A DNA stretch of 64,000 nucleotides from Bifidobacterium catenulatum subsp. kashiwanohense JCM 15439 = DSM 21854 (GCF_001042615.1 NZ_AP012327.1:434001-498000); one strand, 5' to 3'. Counted from the stretch's first letter, positions 18,957 through 28,391 are shown. The notes: a model not told the origin generated them from the sequence alone. Numbers and translations: made by a program.

Positions 18957-20294
18957 GTGAGGACGTTAATCCAGGCCTTGAAAACCAAGGAGTTGAGGAA
19001 CAAGATCCTCTTCACTCTTGGTATCATCATCATTTATCGTATTGGTTCGTTCATTCCGACCCCAGGTGTCGACTACAAGGTGGTCCAGCAGTGCGTCGGC
19101 TCGATGAACAGCACCTCCGAGAACTTCATTGGTCTGGTGAACCTCTTCTCTGGCGGCGCAATGTTGCAGCTGTCGATCTTCGCGCTAGGCGTCATGCCGT
19201 ACATCACGGCATCTATCGTCATCCAGCTGCTCCGCGTGGTCATTCCCCGCTTTGAGGCGCTGCATAAGGAAGGCCAGTCTGGTGAAGCCAAGCTGACCCA
19301 GTATACCCGTTACCTGACCATTGGCCTCGCTGTGCTGCAGTCCACCACCATTCTGGTGACCGCCCGCTCCGGTGCCCTGTTCAACTATCAGTGCTCCCAG
19401 GTCGTGCCTGACGGTTCCGTCTGGAACCTCGTGGTCATGGTGCTGATCATGACCGGTGGTACGGGCCTGATCATGTGGATGGCCGAATTGATCACCGATA
19501 AGGGTCTTGGCCAGGGTATGTCCATCCTTATCTTCATGTCCATCTGTTCCGGCTTCCTGCCGCAGTTGTGGGAGATCGGTTGGGGCACCAAAGGCACCGA
19601 TGGCAATTGGGCGAAGTTCGCCGCGGTCGTCGGCGTACTGTTGGTTATCATGATCCTCGTCATCTACGTCGAGCTTTCCCAGCGTCGTATTCCGGTGCAG
19701 TACACCCGTCGTATGATTGGCCGCAAGATGTACGGCGGATCCTCTACCTATCTGCCGCTGAAGATCAATATGAGCGGCGTTATTCCGCCGATCTTCGCGT
19801 CCTCCATTCTGGCCATCCCGACCCTGATCGCACAGTTCGGCAAATCTGACCAGTCCTGGGTCAAGTGGATTAACTCCAACCTGGCCAACACCACTTCCGT
19901 GTGGTACATCGCACTGTACGCGTTGATGATCGTGTTCTTCTGCTTCTTCTACACGGAAATCACCTTCAACCCGGACGAGACCGCAGACAACATGAAGCAG
20001 TACGGCGGCTTCATTCCGGGAATCCGTGCAGGCAGCGCCACCAGCCGTTATCTGAGCTACGTGATGAACAGGCTCAACACCGTCGGTGCCGTGTATCTGC
20101 TATTCGTGGCGCTTATTCCGACCGTGCTCATCATGGCGCTTGACCTCAACACCAAGTTGCCGTTCGGCGGCACCACCATCCTGATCATCGCAGGCGTCGG
20201 CCTCGACACCCTGCGCCAGGCCAAGGCCCAGACCGAACAGTTCCAGTACGCTGGATTCCTGTTCGAGGGCACTGACCACAAGGAAGGCAAGTAA
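18957..20294 (+). CDS. secY: Preprotein translocase channel subunit SecY
   Basis: A 445-residue SecY, the pore of the SecYEG general secretion channel, with ten predicted membrane helices. It opens TLIQALKTKELRNKILFTLG, where the first helix FTLGIIIIYRIGSFIPTPGV begins, and has the cytoplasmic YVELSQRRIPVQYTRRM loop that binds SecA and ribosomes. The GTG at 18957 is chosen because GGAAGGAATCCCAG precedes it and the protein then has the expected N-terminus; a longer GTG frame from 18921 adds an arginine-rich stretch with no start signal. Confidence 0.96.
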   Translation: MRTLIQALKTKELRNKILFTLGIIIIYRIGSFIPTPGVDYKVVQQCVGSMNSTSENFIGLVNLFSGGAMLQLSIFALGVMPYITASIVIQLLRVVIPRFEALHKEGQSGEAKLTQYTRYLTIGLAVLQSTTILVTARSGALFNYQCSQVVPDGSVWNLVVMVLIMTGGTGLIMWMAELITDKGLGQGMSILIFMSICSGFLPQLWEIGWGTKGTDGNWAKFAAVVGVLLVIMILVIYVELSQRRIPVQYTRRMIGRKMYGGSSTYLPLKINMSGVIPPIFASSILAIPTLIAQFGKSDQSWVKWINSNLANTTSVWYIALYALMIVFFCFFYTEITFNPDETADNMKQYGGFIPGIRAGSATSRYLSYVMNRLNTVGAVYLLFVALIPTVLIMALDLNTKLPFGGTTILIIAGVGLDTLRQAKAQTEQFQYAGFLFEGTDHKEGK

Positions 20295-20301
20295 AGCCTC
20301 A

Positions 20302-20348
20302 AAATCGTGATACCGTTTCGACGTGAGGCGGTATCACGATTTTCATGT
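20302..20348 (+). terminator. Hairpin between secY and adk
   Basis: Perfect 14-bp stem AAAATCGTGATACC / GGTATCACGATTTT around a 15-base loop. The 3' arm ends in four Ts. It is likely a partial terminator that tunes adk relative to secY. Confidence 0.7.
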
Positions 20349-20402
20349 AACCAATCGAAAATCAGAAAGCCTCGAAAGAGGCCAAATGAAACGGAGAATA
20401 AC

Positions 20403-20963
20403 ATGCGACTGCTGATCATGGGACCTCAGGGCGTCGGCAAGGGCACCCAGGCTGCTCTGCTGAGCGAGCACTACGGTATTCCGGCGATCTCCACCGGCGA
20501 TATCTTCCGCTACAACATTAAGAACAAGACCGAACTTGGCGTTGAGGCACTGAAATACATCGATAAAGGCGAACTGGTTCCTGACGAGCTGACCAACAAG
20601 ATCGTCAAGGATCGCTTGGCCATGGACGATGCCAAGAACGGTTGGATTCTTGACGGCTACCCGCGCAACGCCTCCCAGGTCGAAGCACTGGACGCCATCC
20701 TCGCCGATCTGAACACTCCGCTGGACGCAGTGGTGGCTCTCGACGCCGACCATGACGTGCTTATGGAGCGCATGAAGAAGCGCGCCGAGATCGAAGGTCG
20801 CTCCGACGACACTCCGGAAGCAATTGCCAAGCGCCTCGACGTATACGCGAAGGAAACCGCTCCGTTGCTGACAACCTACGAAGAGCGTGGCCTGCTGAAG
20901 ACCTTCAACGGCGTCGGTTCCGTCGAAGAGATCCAGTCCACCATCGTGGCTGAACTCGGCTGA
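20403..20963 (+). CDS. adk: Adenylate kinase
   Basis: A 186-residue adenylate kinase that interconverts AMP + ATP and 2 ADP. It has the P-loop GPQGVGKGTQ (residues 8-17), the ISTGDIFRYN AMP site and the LDGYPRNASQVEALD segment. The LID is the short form, without the four zinc-ligand cysteines. The start at 20403 follows ACGGAGAATAAC; the open frame upstream runs through the hairpin and is not coding. The secY-adk linkage is typical, but map is missing after it. Confidence 0.97.
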   Translation: MRLLIMGPQGVGKGTQAALLSEHYGIPAISTGDIFRYNIKNKTELGVEALKYIDKGELVPDELTNKIVKDRLAMDDAKNGWILDGYPRNASQVEALDAILADLNTPLDAVVALDADHDVLMERMKKRAEIEGRSDDTPEAIAKRLDVYAKETAPLLTTYEERGLLKTFNGVGSVEEIQSTIVAELG

Positions 20964-21037
20964 AATAGCTGAGGATTGGGCTGATTCGAAGCATATGCAT
21001 AGATAAGAAAGCCCAATAAAATACCACAGATCAATCG

Positions 21038-21082
21038 AAAACGGGAATTGCGACACGCCGAATGTGCCGTAATTCCCGTTTT
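21038..21082 (+). terminator. Terminator after adk
   Basis: Stem AAAACGGGAATT / AATTCCCGTTTT with a 21-base loop. It closes the secY-adk unit before infA. Confidence 0.75.
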
Positions 21083-21150
21083 CGTGTATTCTTGCAAGTT
21101 GGTGTGTCTTCGGGCACGCATAGTAATCGCCAAAGAACGGAACGAGGCTC

Positions 21151-21369
21151 ATGGCTAAAGACGGTGTGATTGAAGTCGAAGGACAGGTAGTGGAAGCACT
21201 GCCGAACGCGATGTTCCGCGTTGAACTCGAGAACAAGCATATCGTGCTCGCAACCATCTCGGGCAAGATGAGGAAGAACTACATCCGCATTCTGCCACAG
21301 GATCGTGTTGTGCTTGAAATGAGCCCTTACGATCTGAACCGCGGCCGTATTACGTACCGTTACAAGTAA
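21151..21369 (+). CDS. infA: Translation initiation factor IF-1
   Basis: A 72-residue single OB-fold protein that opens [20 protein letters not shown] and ends [15 protein letters not shown]. It blocks the A site during initiation. It is followed 22 bases later by rpmJ, the start of the alpha-type block. Confidence 0.98.
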
Positions 21370-21391
21370 GGTACATAAGCAAAGGAAAACC

Positions 21392-21505
21392 ATGAAGGTC
21401 AGCCCTAGTGTGAAGAGGATCTGCGAGAATTGCCGCGTGATCCGTCGTCACGGCCGCGTCATGGTGATCTGCGTCAACCCGCGCCACAAGCAGCGCCAGG
21501 GCTGA
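21392..21505 (+). CDS. rpmJ: 50S ribosomal protein bL36
   Basis: A 37-residue L36, beginning [19 protein letters not shown] and ending NPRHKQRQG. The C(x)2C pair, the later cysteine (VMVICV) and the histidine of PRHK form the zinc site of the zinc-binding L36 type. The start follows AAAGGAAAACC. Confidence 0.97.
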
Positions 21506-21641
21506 GAGTAGATCCAGCGGCACAATCAGTACAGGCGCTGAGTCACAGATCGCGCAAGCGATATGAACCCCGGGTACGCAGGCCCGGGCCGGGAAACCGG
21601 ACGACTCGGTGCAAGACCTGCGGAAAACAGAAGGAATCGCA

Positions 21642-22019
21642 ATGGCACGTCTTGCCGGAGTCGACATCCCCAATGAGAAGCGCATCGAGATCGCCCTCAC
21701 CTACATCTTTGGTGTGGGTCGTACTCGTGCCAAGGAAACGCTTGCCGCGACCGGTATCAACCCGGATATTCGCGTCAAGGATCTGACGGATGAGCAGCTG
21801 ATCACGCTGCGTGACTACCTCGAGGGTAACTACAAGATCGAGGGCGATCTGCGTCGTGAAATCGATGCGGATATCCGTCGTAAGATTCAGATCAACTGCT
21901 ACCAAGGCCAGCGTCACCGTAAGGGACTTCCTGTGCGCGGTCAGCGCACCAAGACCAATGCACGTACCCGCAAGGGCCCGAAGCGTACGGTCGCCGGAAA
22001 GAAGAAGGCCACCAAGTAA
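21642..22019 (+). CDS. rpsM: 30S ribosomal protein uS13
   Basis: A 125-residue S13 beginning [20 protein letters not shown], with the helix-two-turn-helix and the C-terminal [20 protein letters not shown]. It contacts the P-site tRNA and makes bridges to the 50S subunit. The ATG at 21642 follows AGAAGGAATCGC. The open frame further upstream lies in a 136-base untranslated stretch with two small G+C hairpins. Confidence 0.97.
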   Translation: MARLAGVDIPNEKRIEIALTYIFGVGRTRAKETLAATGINPDIRVKDLTDEQLITLRDYLEGNYKIEGDLRREIDADIRRKIQINCYQGQRHRKGLPVRGQRTKTNARTRKGPKRTVAGKKKATK

Positions 22020-22103
22020 TCGGTGGCTGTCAGTTCAGACCACGAGACGTAAGTTTCATCGCCTGAACAACAAAGCAAATTCGTTATTAGGAAACGAGGG
22101 TCA

Positions 22104-22502
22104 ATGGCAGCTCAAAAGCAAGCCGCGCGCAAGCCGCGTCGCCGCGACCGTAAGTCGGTCCCGGTTGGGCAGGCGCACATCAAGTCCACTTTCAACAACA
22201 CCATCATTTCGATCACCGACCCGTCCGGCGCAGTTGTGTCCTGGGCGTCCGGTGGCGATGTCGGCTTCAAGGGCTCCCGCAAGTCCACGCCGTACGCCGC
22301 TGGCATGGCCGCTGAATCCGCAGCTCGCAAGGCTATGGAGCACGGTCTGAAGAAGGTCGACGTGTTCGTGAAGGGTCCGGGTTCCGGTCGTGAAACCGCT
22401 ATCCGTTCCCTGCAGTCCGCCGGACTCGAAGTCGGTTCCATCACCGACGTCACCCCGCAGGCACACAACGGCGTTCGTCCTCCGAAGCGCCGTCGCGTCT
22501 GA
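22104..22502 (+). CDS. rpsK: 30S ribosomal protein uS11
   Basis: A 132-residue S11 with [20 protein letters not shown] and the C-terminal [19 protein letters not shown]. It forms the platform near the mRNA exit. In most bacteria rpsD follows here; in this genome rpoA comes next. Confidence 0.98.
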   Translation: MAAQKQAARKPRRRDRKSVPVGQAHIKSTFNNTIISITDPSGAVVSWASGGDVGFKGSRKSTPYAAGMAAESAARKAMEHGLKKVDVFVKGPGSGRETAIRSLQSAGLEVGSITDVTPQAHNGVRPPKRRRV

Positions 22503-22582
22503 GCACTAGAAGAAATCATCAATCCAACGCCGCTTATGGCCGGTGAGTGCACCACCGGCCTGAAGCTGAAAGGATAACCACA

Positions 22583-23581
22583 GTGCTTATCGCACAGCGT
22601 CCGACACTTACCGAGGAATCTCTCAACCCTCAGCGTTCCCGCTTCACCATCGAGCCTCTCGAGCCTGGTTTCGGTTACACGCTTGGCAACTCGCTGCGCC
22701 GCACCCTCCTGAGCTCCATCCCTGGAGCGGCTGTGACTTCGGTGCGTATCTCCGGCGTCCCGCACGAGTTCACCACTCTGCCGGGTGTTGAAGAGGACGT
22801 TACCGAGATCCTGCTGAACATCAAGGGCATCGTGCTCACCAGCGAATACGATGAGCCGGTTGTCATGTATCTGCGCAAGAGCGGCAAGGGCGAGGCCACC
22901 GCGGGTGACATCACCCCTCCGGCCGGCGTCACCATCGCCAACCCGGATATGCATATCGCAACCCTCGCGGAAGATGGCGAACTCGAAATCGAGTTCACCG
23001 TCGAGCGTGGTCGCGGCTATGTGCCTGCCCAGATGAACAAGCAGGATAACGCCGAGATCGGTCGTATTCCGGTCGACTCGATCTACTCCCCGGTGCTCAA
23101 GGTGAGCTATCGTGTGGAAGCCACCCGCGTTGAACAGCGCACTGACTTCGACAAGCTCATCCTGGACGTGGAGACCAAGCCGGCAATCTCCCCGCGCGAT
23201 GCAGTCGCATCCGCAGGCTCCACCCTGGTGGAACTCTTCGGTCTGTGCCGTGAGCTTAACACCCAGGCTGAGGGCGTCGAGGTTGGACCTGCCCCGGTGG
23301 CAGAGGAAACCAACCCGGAGATGGCTGTTCCGATCGAGGATCTCAACCTCACCCAGCGCAGCTACAACTGCCTGAAGCGTGAAGGCATCCACACGATTGG
23401 CGAGCTGGTCGCCCACACTGAGCAGGATCTGCTCGACATCCGCAATTTCGGTATGAAGTCCATCGACGAAGTCAAGGAAAAGCTCCAGTCCTTGGGTCTG
23501 GCTCTCAAGGCTTCCCCGCTGGGCAACTTCGATACCAACAACCTCGAAGGTGGCACCTTCTTCTCGCCGGAAGACGAGTGA
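22583..23581 (+). CDS. rpoA: RNA polymerase alpha subunit
   Basis: A 332-residue alpha subunit. The N-terminal dimerisation domain has [20 protein letters not shown]. The C-terminal domain, which binds UP elements and activators, has [20 protein letters not shown] and [14 protein letters not shown]. The GTG at 22583 is chosen because AAAGGATAACCACA precedes it and the product then starts [12 protein letters not shown], as in related bacteria. It lies between rpsK and rplQ, as usual. Confidence 0.98.
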   Translation: MLIAQRPTLTEESLNPQRSRFTIEPLEPGFGYTLGNSLRRTLLSSIPGAAVTSVRISGVPHEFTTLPGVEEDVTEILLNIKGIVLTSEYDEPVVMYLRKSGKGEATAGDITPPAGVTIANPDMHIATLAEDGELEIEFTVERGRGYVPAQMNKQDNAEIGRIPVDSIYSPVLKVSYRVEATRVEQRTDFDKLILDVETKPAISPRDAVASAGSTLVELFGLCRELNTQAEGVEVGPAPVAEETNPEMAVPIEDLNLTQRSYNCLKREGIHTIGELVAHTEQDLLDIRNFGMKSIDEVKEKLQSLGLALKASPLGNFDTNNLEGGTFFSPEDE

Positions 23582-23606
23582 TTCGCCGCCTTTGACCTAA
23601 CCGCTT

Positions 23607-23650
23607 CGTTGGATTCGGATGTTCGGGCGATTGCCCACCTGAATCCAACG
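23607..23650 (+). promoter_or_regulatory. Hairpin between rpoA and rplQ
   Basis: Perfect 10-bp stem CGTTGGATTC / GAATCCAACG enclosing an inner GGGCGATTGCCC hairpin. There is no T-run directly after it. It is probably an RNA stability or attenuation element inside the operon. Confidence 0.55.
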
Positions 23651-23669
23651 GGGCTTTCAAGGAGAAACA

Positions 23670-24152
23670 ATGCCTACACCAAAGAAGGGTCCGCGTCTGG
23701 CCTCCAGCCCGGCTCATGAGCGTCTTATGCTCGCGAACATGGCTACCAGCCTGTTCCAGCGCGGCCGCATCACCACCACCCTGCCGAAGGCTAAGCGCCT
23801 TCGTCCGCTGGCTGAGCGCCTGATCACGCTCGCCAAGCGTGGTGATCTGCACAGCCGTCGTCGCGTGATGCGTGTCATCCGCAACAAGTCCGTTGTGCAC
23901 AAGCTGTTCACCGAGATCGCCGAGCAGATGGAGCAGCGTGAAGGTGGCTACACCCGCATCGTCAAGATCGCTCCGCGTCGTGGCGATGCCGCTCCGGCAG
24001 CCATCATCGAGCTCGTCACCGAGCCGGTGAGCCCGAAGCAGGCCGTGGTCAAGGAAGCCGAAGCTGCAACCAAGGTTGCCGCTGAAGAAGCTCCGGTTGT
24101 CGAAGAGGCACCGGTTGAGGCTCCGGAAGCCACCGCAGAGAACGCCGAGTGA
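23670..24152 (+). CDS. rplQ: 50S ribosomal protein bL17
   Basis: A 160-residue L17. The core ends near residue 120 and has [20 protein letters not shown] and [19 protein letters not shown]. The rest is an alanine-, glutamate- and valine-rich tail of about 40 residues, common in actinobacteria. It is the last gene of the ribosomal cluster and is followed by a clear terminator. Confidence 0.98.
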   Translation: MPTPKKGPRLASSPAHERLMLANMATSLFQRGRITTTLPKAKRLRPLAERLITLAKRGDLHSRRRVMRVIRNKSVVHKLFTEIAEQMEQREGGYTRIVKIAPRRGDAAPAAIIELVTEPVSPKQAVVKEAEAATKVAAEEAPVVEEAPVEAPEATAENAE

Positions 24153-24183
24153 TTGGCATCAAGCAGGCTTGACTAGCTGATGA

Positions 24184-24218
24184 AAAGGCTGGGAATCGAA
24201 AGGTTCCCAGCCTTTTTG
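24184..24218 (+). terminator. Terminator of the ribosomal cluster
   Basis: Perfect stem AAAGGCTGGGAA / TTCCCAGCCTTT with loop TCGAAAGG, then TTGTT. Confidence 0.9.
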
Positions 24219-24266
24219 TTATGCGTTGTCATGTGTTGTTATGCGCCTTTTGTTATGCTCATTGCC

Positions 24267-25175
24267 GTGAGATTACGTATCGACTTGGCATATGACGGCA
24301 CCGATTTTTACGGATGGGCGAAACAGCCTGACATGCGCACCGTGCAGGGGGAAATCGAACGTGTGCTGCATACCATTCTGCGCGTGCCGGAAGGCGACGA
24401 CAACGATCCGCTGCGCCTGACCGTCGCAGGTCGTACTGATACCGGTGTGCACGCGTCGCACCAGGTTTGCCATCTCGATATCAATGAGGAGACGCTTGCA
24501 CGTTGCGTCGGGCATATGCAGGTCGAACCGGTGATGGCGTTGACGCGACGACTGCAACGCATGCTGCCGAACGATATCGCCATTCGTTCCATCAAAGAGG
24601 CTCCTGAAGGATTCGACGCGCGCTTCTCCGCGTTGGAACGCACTTACGTATATCGTATTGCCGACCGATCAAGCGAAATCGATCCACGTATCAGAAATAG
24701 TGTGCTGCATATCGACGATAATCTTGACATCGACGCCATGAACAAGGCTGCTGAAATGACAATCGGTTTGCATGATTTCGGCTCGTTCGCAACTCCCAAT
24801 CCAGAAGGAACCACCATACGAGAGGTCAAAACCGCGTATTGGAGGCGCATACCGCAGCATCCGCTTATCGACGACGGAGCCACCATGGGGGAGCGGTATC
24901 GAACGCCCGCCTTGGAGTCGGGACTGCTCTGCTTCACCATCGTCGCCGACGCATTCGCACGCAATATGGTGCGTTCGTTGGTTAACGGTTGCGTACAGGT
25001 CGGTATCGGTAAACGTTCCTTGGATTGGTTCGCCGGAAAAATGGCGACGCCGTTGCGTGAAGGCAGCACTGGCCCGATCGCTCCGCAAGGATTGACGCTC
25101 GAACATATCGAATATCCGGAAGACGACCAGTTGGCGATTCGTGCCGAAGCGATTCGTGCAAAACGTACTTTGTAA
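24267..25175 (+). CDS. truA: tRNA pseudouridine(38-40) synthase
   Basis: A 302-residue TruA that modifies U38-U40 in the anticodon arm. The catalytic aspartate is in AGRTDTGVHASHQ, and the C-terminal half has RNMVRSLVNGCVQVG. The GTG at 24267 gives the usual N-terminus RLRIDLAYDGTDFYGWAKQ; the ATG at 24255 would add four residues. A longer frame from 24180 runs through the rplQ terminator and is discounted. There is no clear ribosome binding site. It often follows rplQ in actinobacteria. Confidence 0.93.
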   Translation: MRLRIDLAYDGTDFYGWAKQPDMRTVQGEIERVLHTILRVPEGDDNDPLRLTVAGRTDTGVHASHQVCHLDINEETLARCVGHMQVEPVMALTRRLQRMLPNDIAIRSIKEAPEGFDARFSALERTYVYRIADRSSEIDPRIRNSVLHIDDNLDIDAMNKAAEMTIGLHDFGSFATPNPEGTTIREVKTAYWRRIPQHPLIDDGATMGERYRTPALESGLLCFTIVADAFARNMVRSLVNGCVQVGIGKRSLDWFAGKMATPLREGSTGPIAPQGLTLEHIEYPEDDQLAIRAEAIRAKRTL

Positions 25176-25284
25176 GAGCACATACTGTACAGTTGCACAG
25201 AAGACCGCGCTATACAATCGCACCAAATAGCGTATCGCAAGGCTACATCACGCAATCGCAAGAAAAACGGAAAAACGAGATATA

Positions 25285-25577
25285 ACCGCGATTACCCTCG
25301 TCTGCTGCACAAGTCCATGGATTTCGTCTCCACGGAAGGCATTGTTGTGGTGCTGACGCCAAGGCGATATGATTCCGCGTTTTTCGAGCATGCCTATTTG
25401 TCGGAGAAAACCGGTGCCGCGCTGGCGTTCCCGGAAGATCTCGAAGTGGTTGACAACAAGGTGTATTTCCTTGATTATGCGGGCAAAAGACATCGCGTGG
25501 GCGTGGTCTACCGTCGCTTGTCGGACGAATATCTCGATCCGTTCGCATTCAATCCGGATTCCGTAATCGGTGTGCCG
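25285..25577 (+). pseudogene. Fragment of a circularly permuted ATP-grasp (type 2) protein
   Basis: About 97 codons with clear family texture: RDYPRLLHKSMDF, GIVVVLTPRRYDSAFFEHAY, the LPED-like FPEDLEVVDNKVYFLDY, then VGVVYRRLSDEYLDPFAFNP and DSVIGVP. This is only the middle of the permuted ATP-grasp protein of roughly 450-500 residues that normally stands beside an alpha-E protein and a transglutaminase-like protein. Both ends are missing. At 25573-25577 it runs, out of frame, straight into a transglutaminase fragment. It has no credible ribosome binding site. It is a deletion remnant rather than a gene. Confidence 0.7.
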
Positions 25578-25836
25578 CCATGTTGGTCTCACCGCGCGTT
25601 ATATCGCCGGATTGTTGGGTGGAGAGGGTGCCACGCACACTTGGGTGGAGGTGTACCACAACGAGCGTTGGATTGGGCTTGATCCGACACACAACCGTAT
25701 GGTCGACGACAACTACATCACCATCGCGCACGGCCGTGATTACCGTGACTGCATGCTCGACACCGGTATTTTCTCCGGTTGCAACGTGCAACAGCATCAG
25801 TGGGTGAACGCTTCCGTGCACGAACAGGAGCTGTAA
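25573..25836 (+). pseudogene. C-terminal fragment of a transglutaminase-like protein
   Basis: About 87 codons in a frame different from the ATP-grasp fragment. It starts abruptly with CRHVGLTARYIAGLLGG, continues ATHTWVEVYHNERWIGLDPT with the catalytic His and Asp regions of the transglutaminase-like fold, and ends normally with a stop at 25834-25836. The upstream part that carries the catalytic cysteine is gone. Together with the preceding fragment it marks one deletion that removed the rest of a typical three-gene locus (ATP-grasp, alpha-E, transglutaminase). Confidence 0.7.
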
Positions 25837-25842
25837 GCAATA

Positions 25843-25874
25843 AAAAAACCGAAGCGTCGTTGCTCCGGTTTTTC
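25843..25874 (-). terminator. Terminator of tRNA-Ser(CGA)
   Basis: On the minus strand, stem ACCGGAGC / GCTTCGGT is followed by TTTTTTTATT, directly behind the tRNA. Ts on the plus strand let it serve both directions. Confidence 0.75.
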
Positions 25875-25880
25875 TACTTG

Positions 25881-25966
25881 CGGATAAGGCGAGATTCGAA
25901 CTCGCGGAGGGGTTTGCCCTCACACGCTTTCGAGGCGTGCTCCTTAGACCGCTCGGACACTTATCC
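25881..25966 (-). tRNA. tRNA-Ser (anticodon CGA)
   Basis: An 86-base class II tRNA with acceptor GGATAAG / CTTATCC, the long variable arm expected of tRNA-Ser, the T-arm GTTCGAATC, and anticodon stem CACGC / GCGTG around loop CTCGAAA, which gives anticodon CGA for UCG codons. CCA is not encoded. Confidence 0.96.
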
Positions 25967-26163
25967 ATTGCGCCGCTTGAAAACAAGCAACTTGATTATT
26001 CTGCCACAGCTTTGGCGATTGTCAAATTCAGCTATGAGATTTTTGCGATGTCTGCGATTGTTCGGCGTGTCTTAGCTGCATGGATGATGCGTTACGTTGT
26101 CAGGCTCGTGGTTGCGCAGGTATCGCGTAGGTTGTTGTATGAACTGGCGTGTGTTGGTGTGCG

Positions 26164-27048
26164 CTATTCGAACAATGCTTCGTCGAATGATGGATAGCCC
26201 CAAGTGAGAGCCAGGTCCACACGGTCGGCGATCATGCTGGTAAGTATGCCCAGAGACTGTTGCCTTGAATCATCTGAAGAGTTTTCTGCGGTCGTGCGGG
26301 GTTGCGCCGAGTCGTTCGTCGAATTCGAACTTGATGTGACGGCTGCGATTTCGCTGCGCGCGCAATTCATTTCAATGACGGCGTCGGTCGGTGCGAACAA
26401 TCCAGTTGCGGAATCCACAATAGTATCGGGATGGGCGAGCAATTGCGCGACATCATAGGTTTTCGCACGGGTATCTTCAGCTCCAGAGAAGGAAATCAGC
26501 CGCTGCGAAGTTGTTTTATGACGATCGCTGATATCGAGCGTCGCATGTCCGATGGAACGTGCCGCGAAAACCCCCATTGCGAATCCGGCCTGATCTTCCG
26601 CAACGGACATGGCGGAAAGCGAATCCGCGTCAATATCAAACGAATCGATGCCGTCGCAACGTGACAGCGTGGGCTGTGCGATGTTGATCGTAAGTTGCGC
26701 CGCCATCAAACGGGCGGTGTGACGGGCCTGCGCGCTGCGCAACGTGCCGTCGGCGAACCGTGCAGGGCAGTAAGCTGCGGTGTTTGCCCAATCTGAAACC
26801 GCCTCCTGCGCGGCAAGATAGCGCATAATGATATGGCGTGACCTGTCTGCCATGATGTCGGCGTTGGCGGTCGCGTCGGCATACGCCTTCTCGCAAGGAC
26901 TTGGCTGCAGTTCAGCCTCGGCGCGGCCCGCGATTCGGGGTGCGGAGCAAGCAGTCAGAGACGCTACAAGCACGCCTATGCATGCCAAGACGCAGACGCG
27001 TCTTGAGGTCGACGAGACCGAAGGGAAAAGAGGGGAACGTGTCTGCAT
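26164..27048 (-). CDS. Putative lipoprotein of unknown function
   Basis: A 294-residue protein with a basic start, a hydrophobic segment (VCVLACIGVLVASLTAC) and a lipobox ending LTAC at residues 31-34. It should therefore be cut before the cysteine and anchored in the outer face of the membrane. The mature part begins SAPRIAGRAEAELQPSP and is polar, with no recognised domain. Its last 100 residues contain a serine/asparagine-rich stretch. It is divergent from nusA, where many bacteria have rimP. I do not recognise the family. Confidence 0.75.
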   Translation of the reverse strand: MQTRSPLFPSVSSTSRRVCVLACIGVLVASLTACSAPRIAGRAEAELQPSPCEKAYADATANADIMADRSRHIIMRYLAAQEAVSDWANTAAYCPARFADGTLRSAQARHTARLMAAQLTINIAQPTLSRCDGIDSFDIDADSLSAMSVAEDQAGFAMGVFAARSIGHATLDISDRHKTTSQRLISFSGAEDTRAKTYDVAQLLAHPDTIVDSATGLFAPTDAVIEMNCARSEIAAVTSSSNSTNDSAQPRTTAENSSDDSRQQSLGILTSMIADRVDLALTWGYPSFDEALFE

Positions 27049-27125
27049 GAAACATTAGACTAATAGCTGACTGTGACCATTGGGCCGAGCGCTCGGAATA
27101 ACTTCATATAGGAGGTCTTGGAAGT

Positions 27126-28178
27126 ATGGAACTGGACCTGGCAGGAATGCACCAGCTCGCAGCTGGGCAGGGAATCGATCCCGAGACGCTGGATGCCGCA
27201 CTCTCGGAAGCATTACGACTGGCATATCTGAAAACGCCGCACGCGGCGAAACATGCTCGTGTGGAGCTTGATCCGCGTGCCGGAAGCTTTACCGTTTGGG
27301 CTCAGGACGAGATTCCGGTCGAACCGACCGAGGATAATCCGCACCCTGCGCCGACTCTGGGCGAGGAATACGATGACACTCCGCGTGACTTTGGCCGCTT
27401 GGCCGCAGCCACCGCACGTCAGGTGATCAGCCAGCTGTTCCGCAAGGCCGAGGACGACAAGGTGTTCGGCGCGTTCTCAGGACAGAAAGGTAAGCTGATC
27501 ACCGGTATCGTGCAGCAGGACGTGAAGGACACCTCCAATGTGCACGTGGCCGTTGGCGATGTCGAGGCGTTGCTGCCCCGTCGTGAGCAGGTGCCGGGAG
27601 AACGCTACCGCCACGGTGAGCGCATCCGCGTATATGTGGTGAATGTTGCACGTGGTCTCAAGGGCCCGGAAATCGTAGTGTCCCGCTCCCATCCGGAGCT
27701 GGTTCGCCGCCTGTTCGAGCGTGAGGTTCCGGAACTGGTTTCCGGCGCCGTGTCGATTATGGCCATTGCGCGTGAGGCCGGTGCCCGCACCAAGATCGCG
27801 GTGCGAGCCAACACCGAAGGCGTTAATCCGAAGGGTGCCCTGATCGGCCCCGGCGGCGCTCGTGTGCGTGCGGTGATGGAGAATCTCGGACCGGAAAAGA
27901 TCGATATCGTCGACTGGTCTGCCGATCCGGCGAAGTTCGTCGCCGCGGCGCTGTCTCCGGCGGTCGCCACCGGTGTGCAGGTGATCAGCGAGAAGAACCA
28001 GACCGCAATCGCCTTCATCCATGATGATCAGCTGTCTCTTGCCATCGGCAAGGAAGGCCAGAACGCACGCTTGGCCGCCAAGCTGACTGGATGGAAGATC
28101 GGTATCGAATCCGCCGAGGCACACGCCAAGAAGATGGCAGAAGCGCAGGCTTCGACCAGTGAGGAAACTGCCGAATAA
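27126..28178 (+). CDS. nusA: Transcription termination/antitermination factor NusA
   Basis: A 350-residue NusA. It has an N-terminal RNA polymerase-binding domain, an S1 domain (GKLITGIVQQDVKD to VNVARGLKGPEIVVSR) and two KH domains (GPGGARVRAVMENL and AIGKEGQNARLAAKLTGWKI). It lacks the C-terminal acidic repeats, as actinobacterial forms do. The start follows AGGAGG (27111-27116). It heads nusA-infB-rbfA-truB-ribF. No rimP lies upstream, and no YlxR gene is seen in the 213-base gap to infB. Confidence 0.97.
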   Translation: MELDLAGMHQLAAGQGIDPETLDAALSEALRLAYLKTPHAAKHARVELDPRAGSFTVWAQDEIPVEPTEDNPHPAPTLGEEYDDTPRDFGRLAAATARQVISQLFRKAEDDKVFGAFSGQKGKLITGIVQQDVKDTSNVHVAVGDVEALLPRREQVPGERYRHGERIRVYVVNVARGLKGPEIVVSRSHPELVRRLFEREVPELVSGAVSIMAIAREAGARTKIAVRANTEGVNPKGALIGPGGARVRAVMENLGPEKIDIVDWSADPAKFVAAALSPAVATGVQVISEKNQTAIAFIHDDQLSLAIGKEGQNARLAAKLTGWKIGIESAEAHAKKMAEAQASTSEETAE

Positions 28179-28197
28179 CCAACACTTTCAGCAACGG

Positions 28198-28228
28198 CAA
28201 GCCCGTGGGCGTTCAATCCACGGGCTTG
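28198..28228 (+). promoter_or_regulatory. Hairpin between nusA and infB
   Basis: Perfect 11-bp stem CAAGCCCGTGG / CCACGGGCTTG with a 9-base loop and no T-run. It is probably an attenuator or RNA processing hairpin. Confidence 0.55.
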
Positions 28229-28391
28229 AGTATGCTGGACTCGATAATCCAAAGCGTGGGGGTTCATGCCGTCATGCCCAGGGAAAAGACGAGGTATCAC
28301 GAACATGGTTGCACGATGAGAAGGAACAAGCTCGCCGTGAATCAGTAGCGGTCGCGCTCGTATGCGCGCGGCCCAAGATAGGAGAAATTGA

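Noticed and set aside
25317..25682. 121-codon frame as an intact gene
   Set aside because: Family similarity stops abruptly at 25577, and the rest of the frame is the out-of-frame reading of a transglutaminase fragment.
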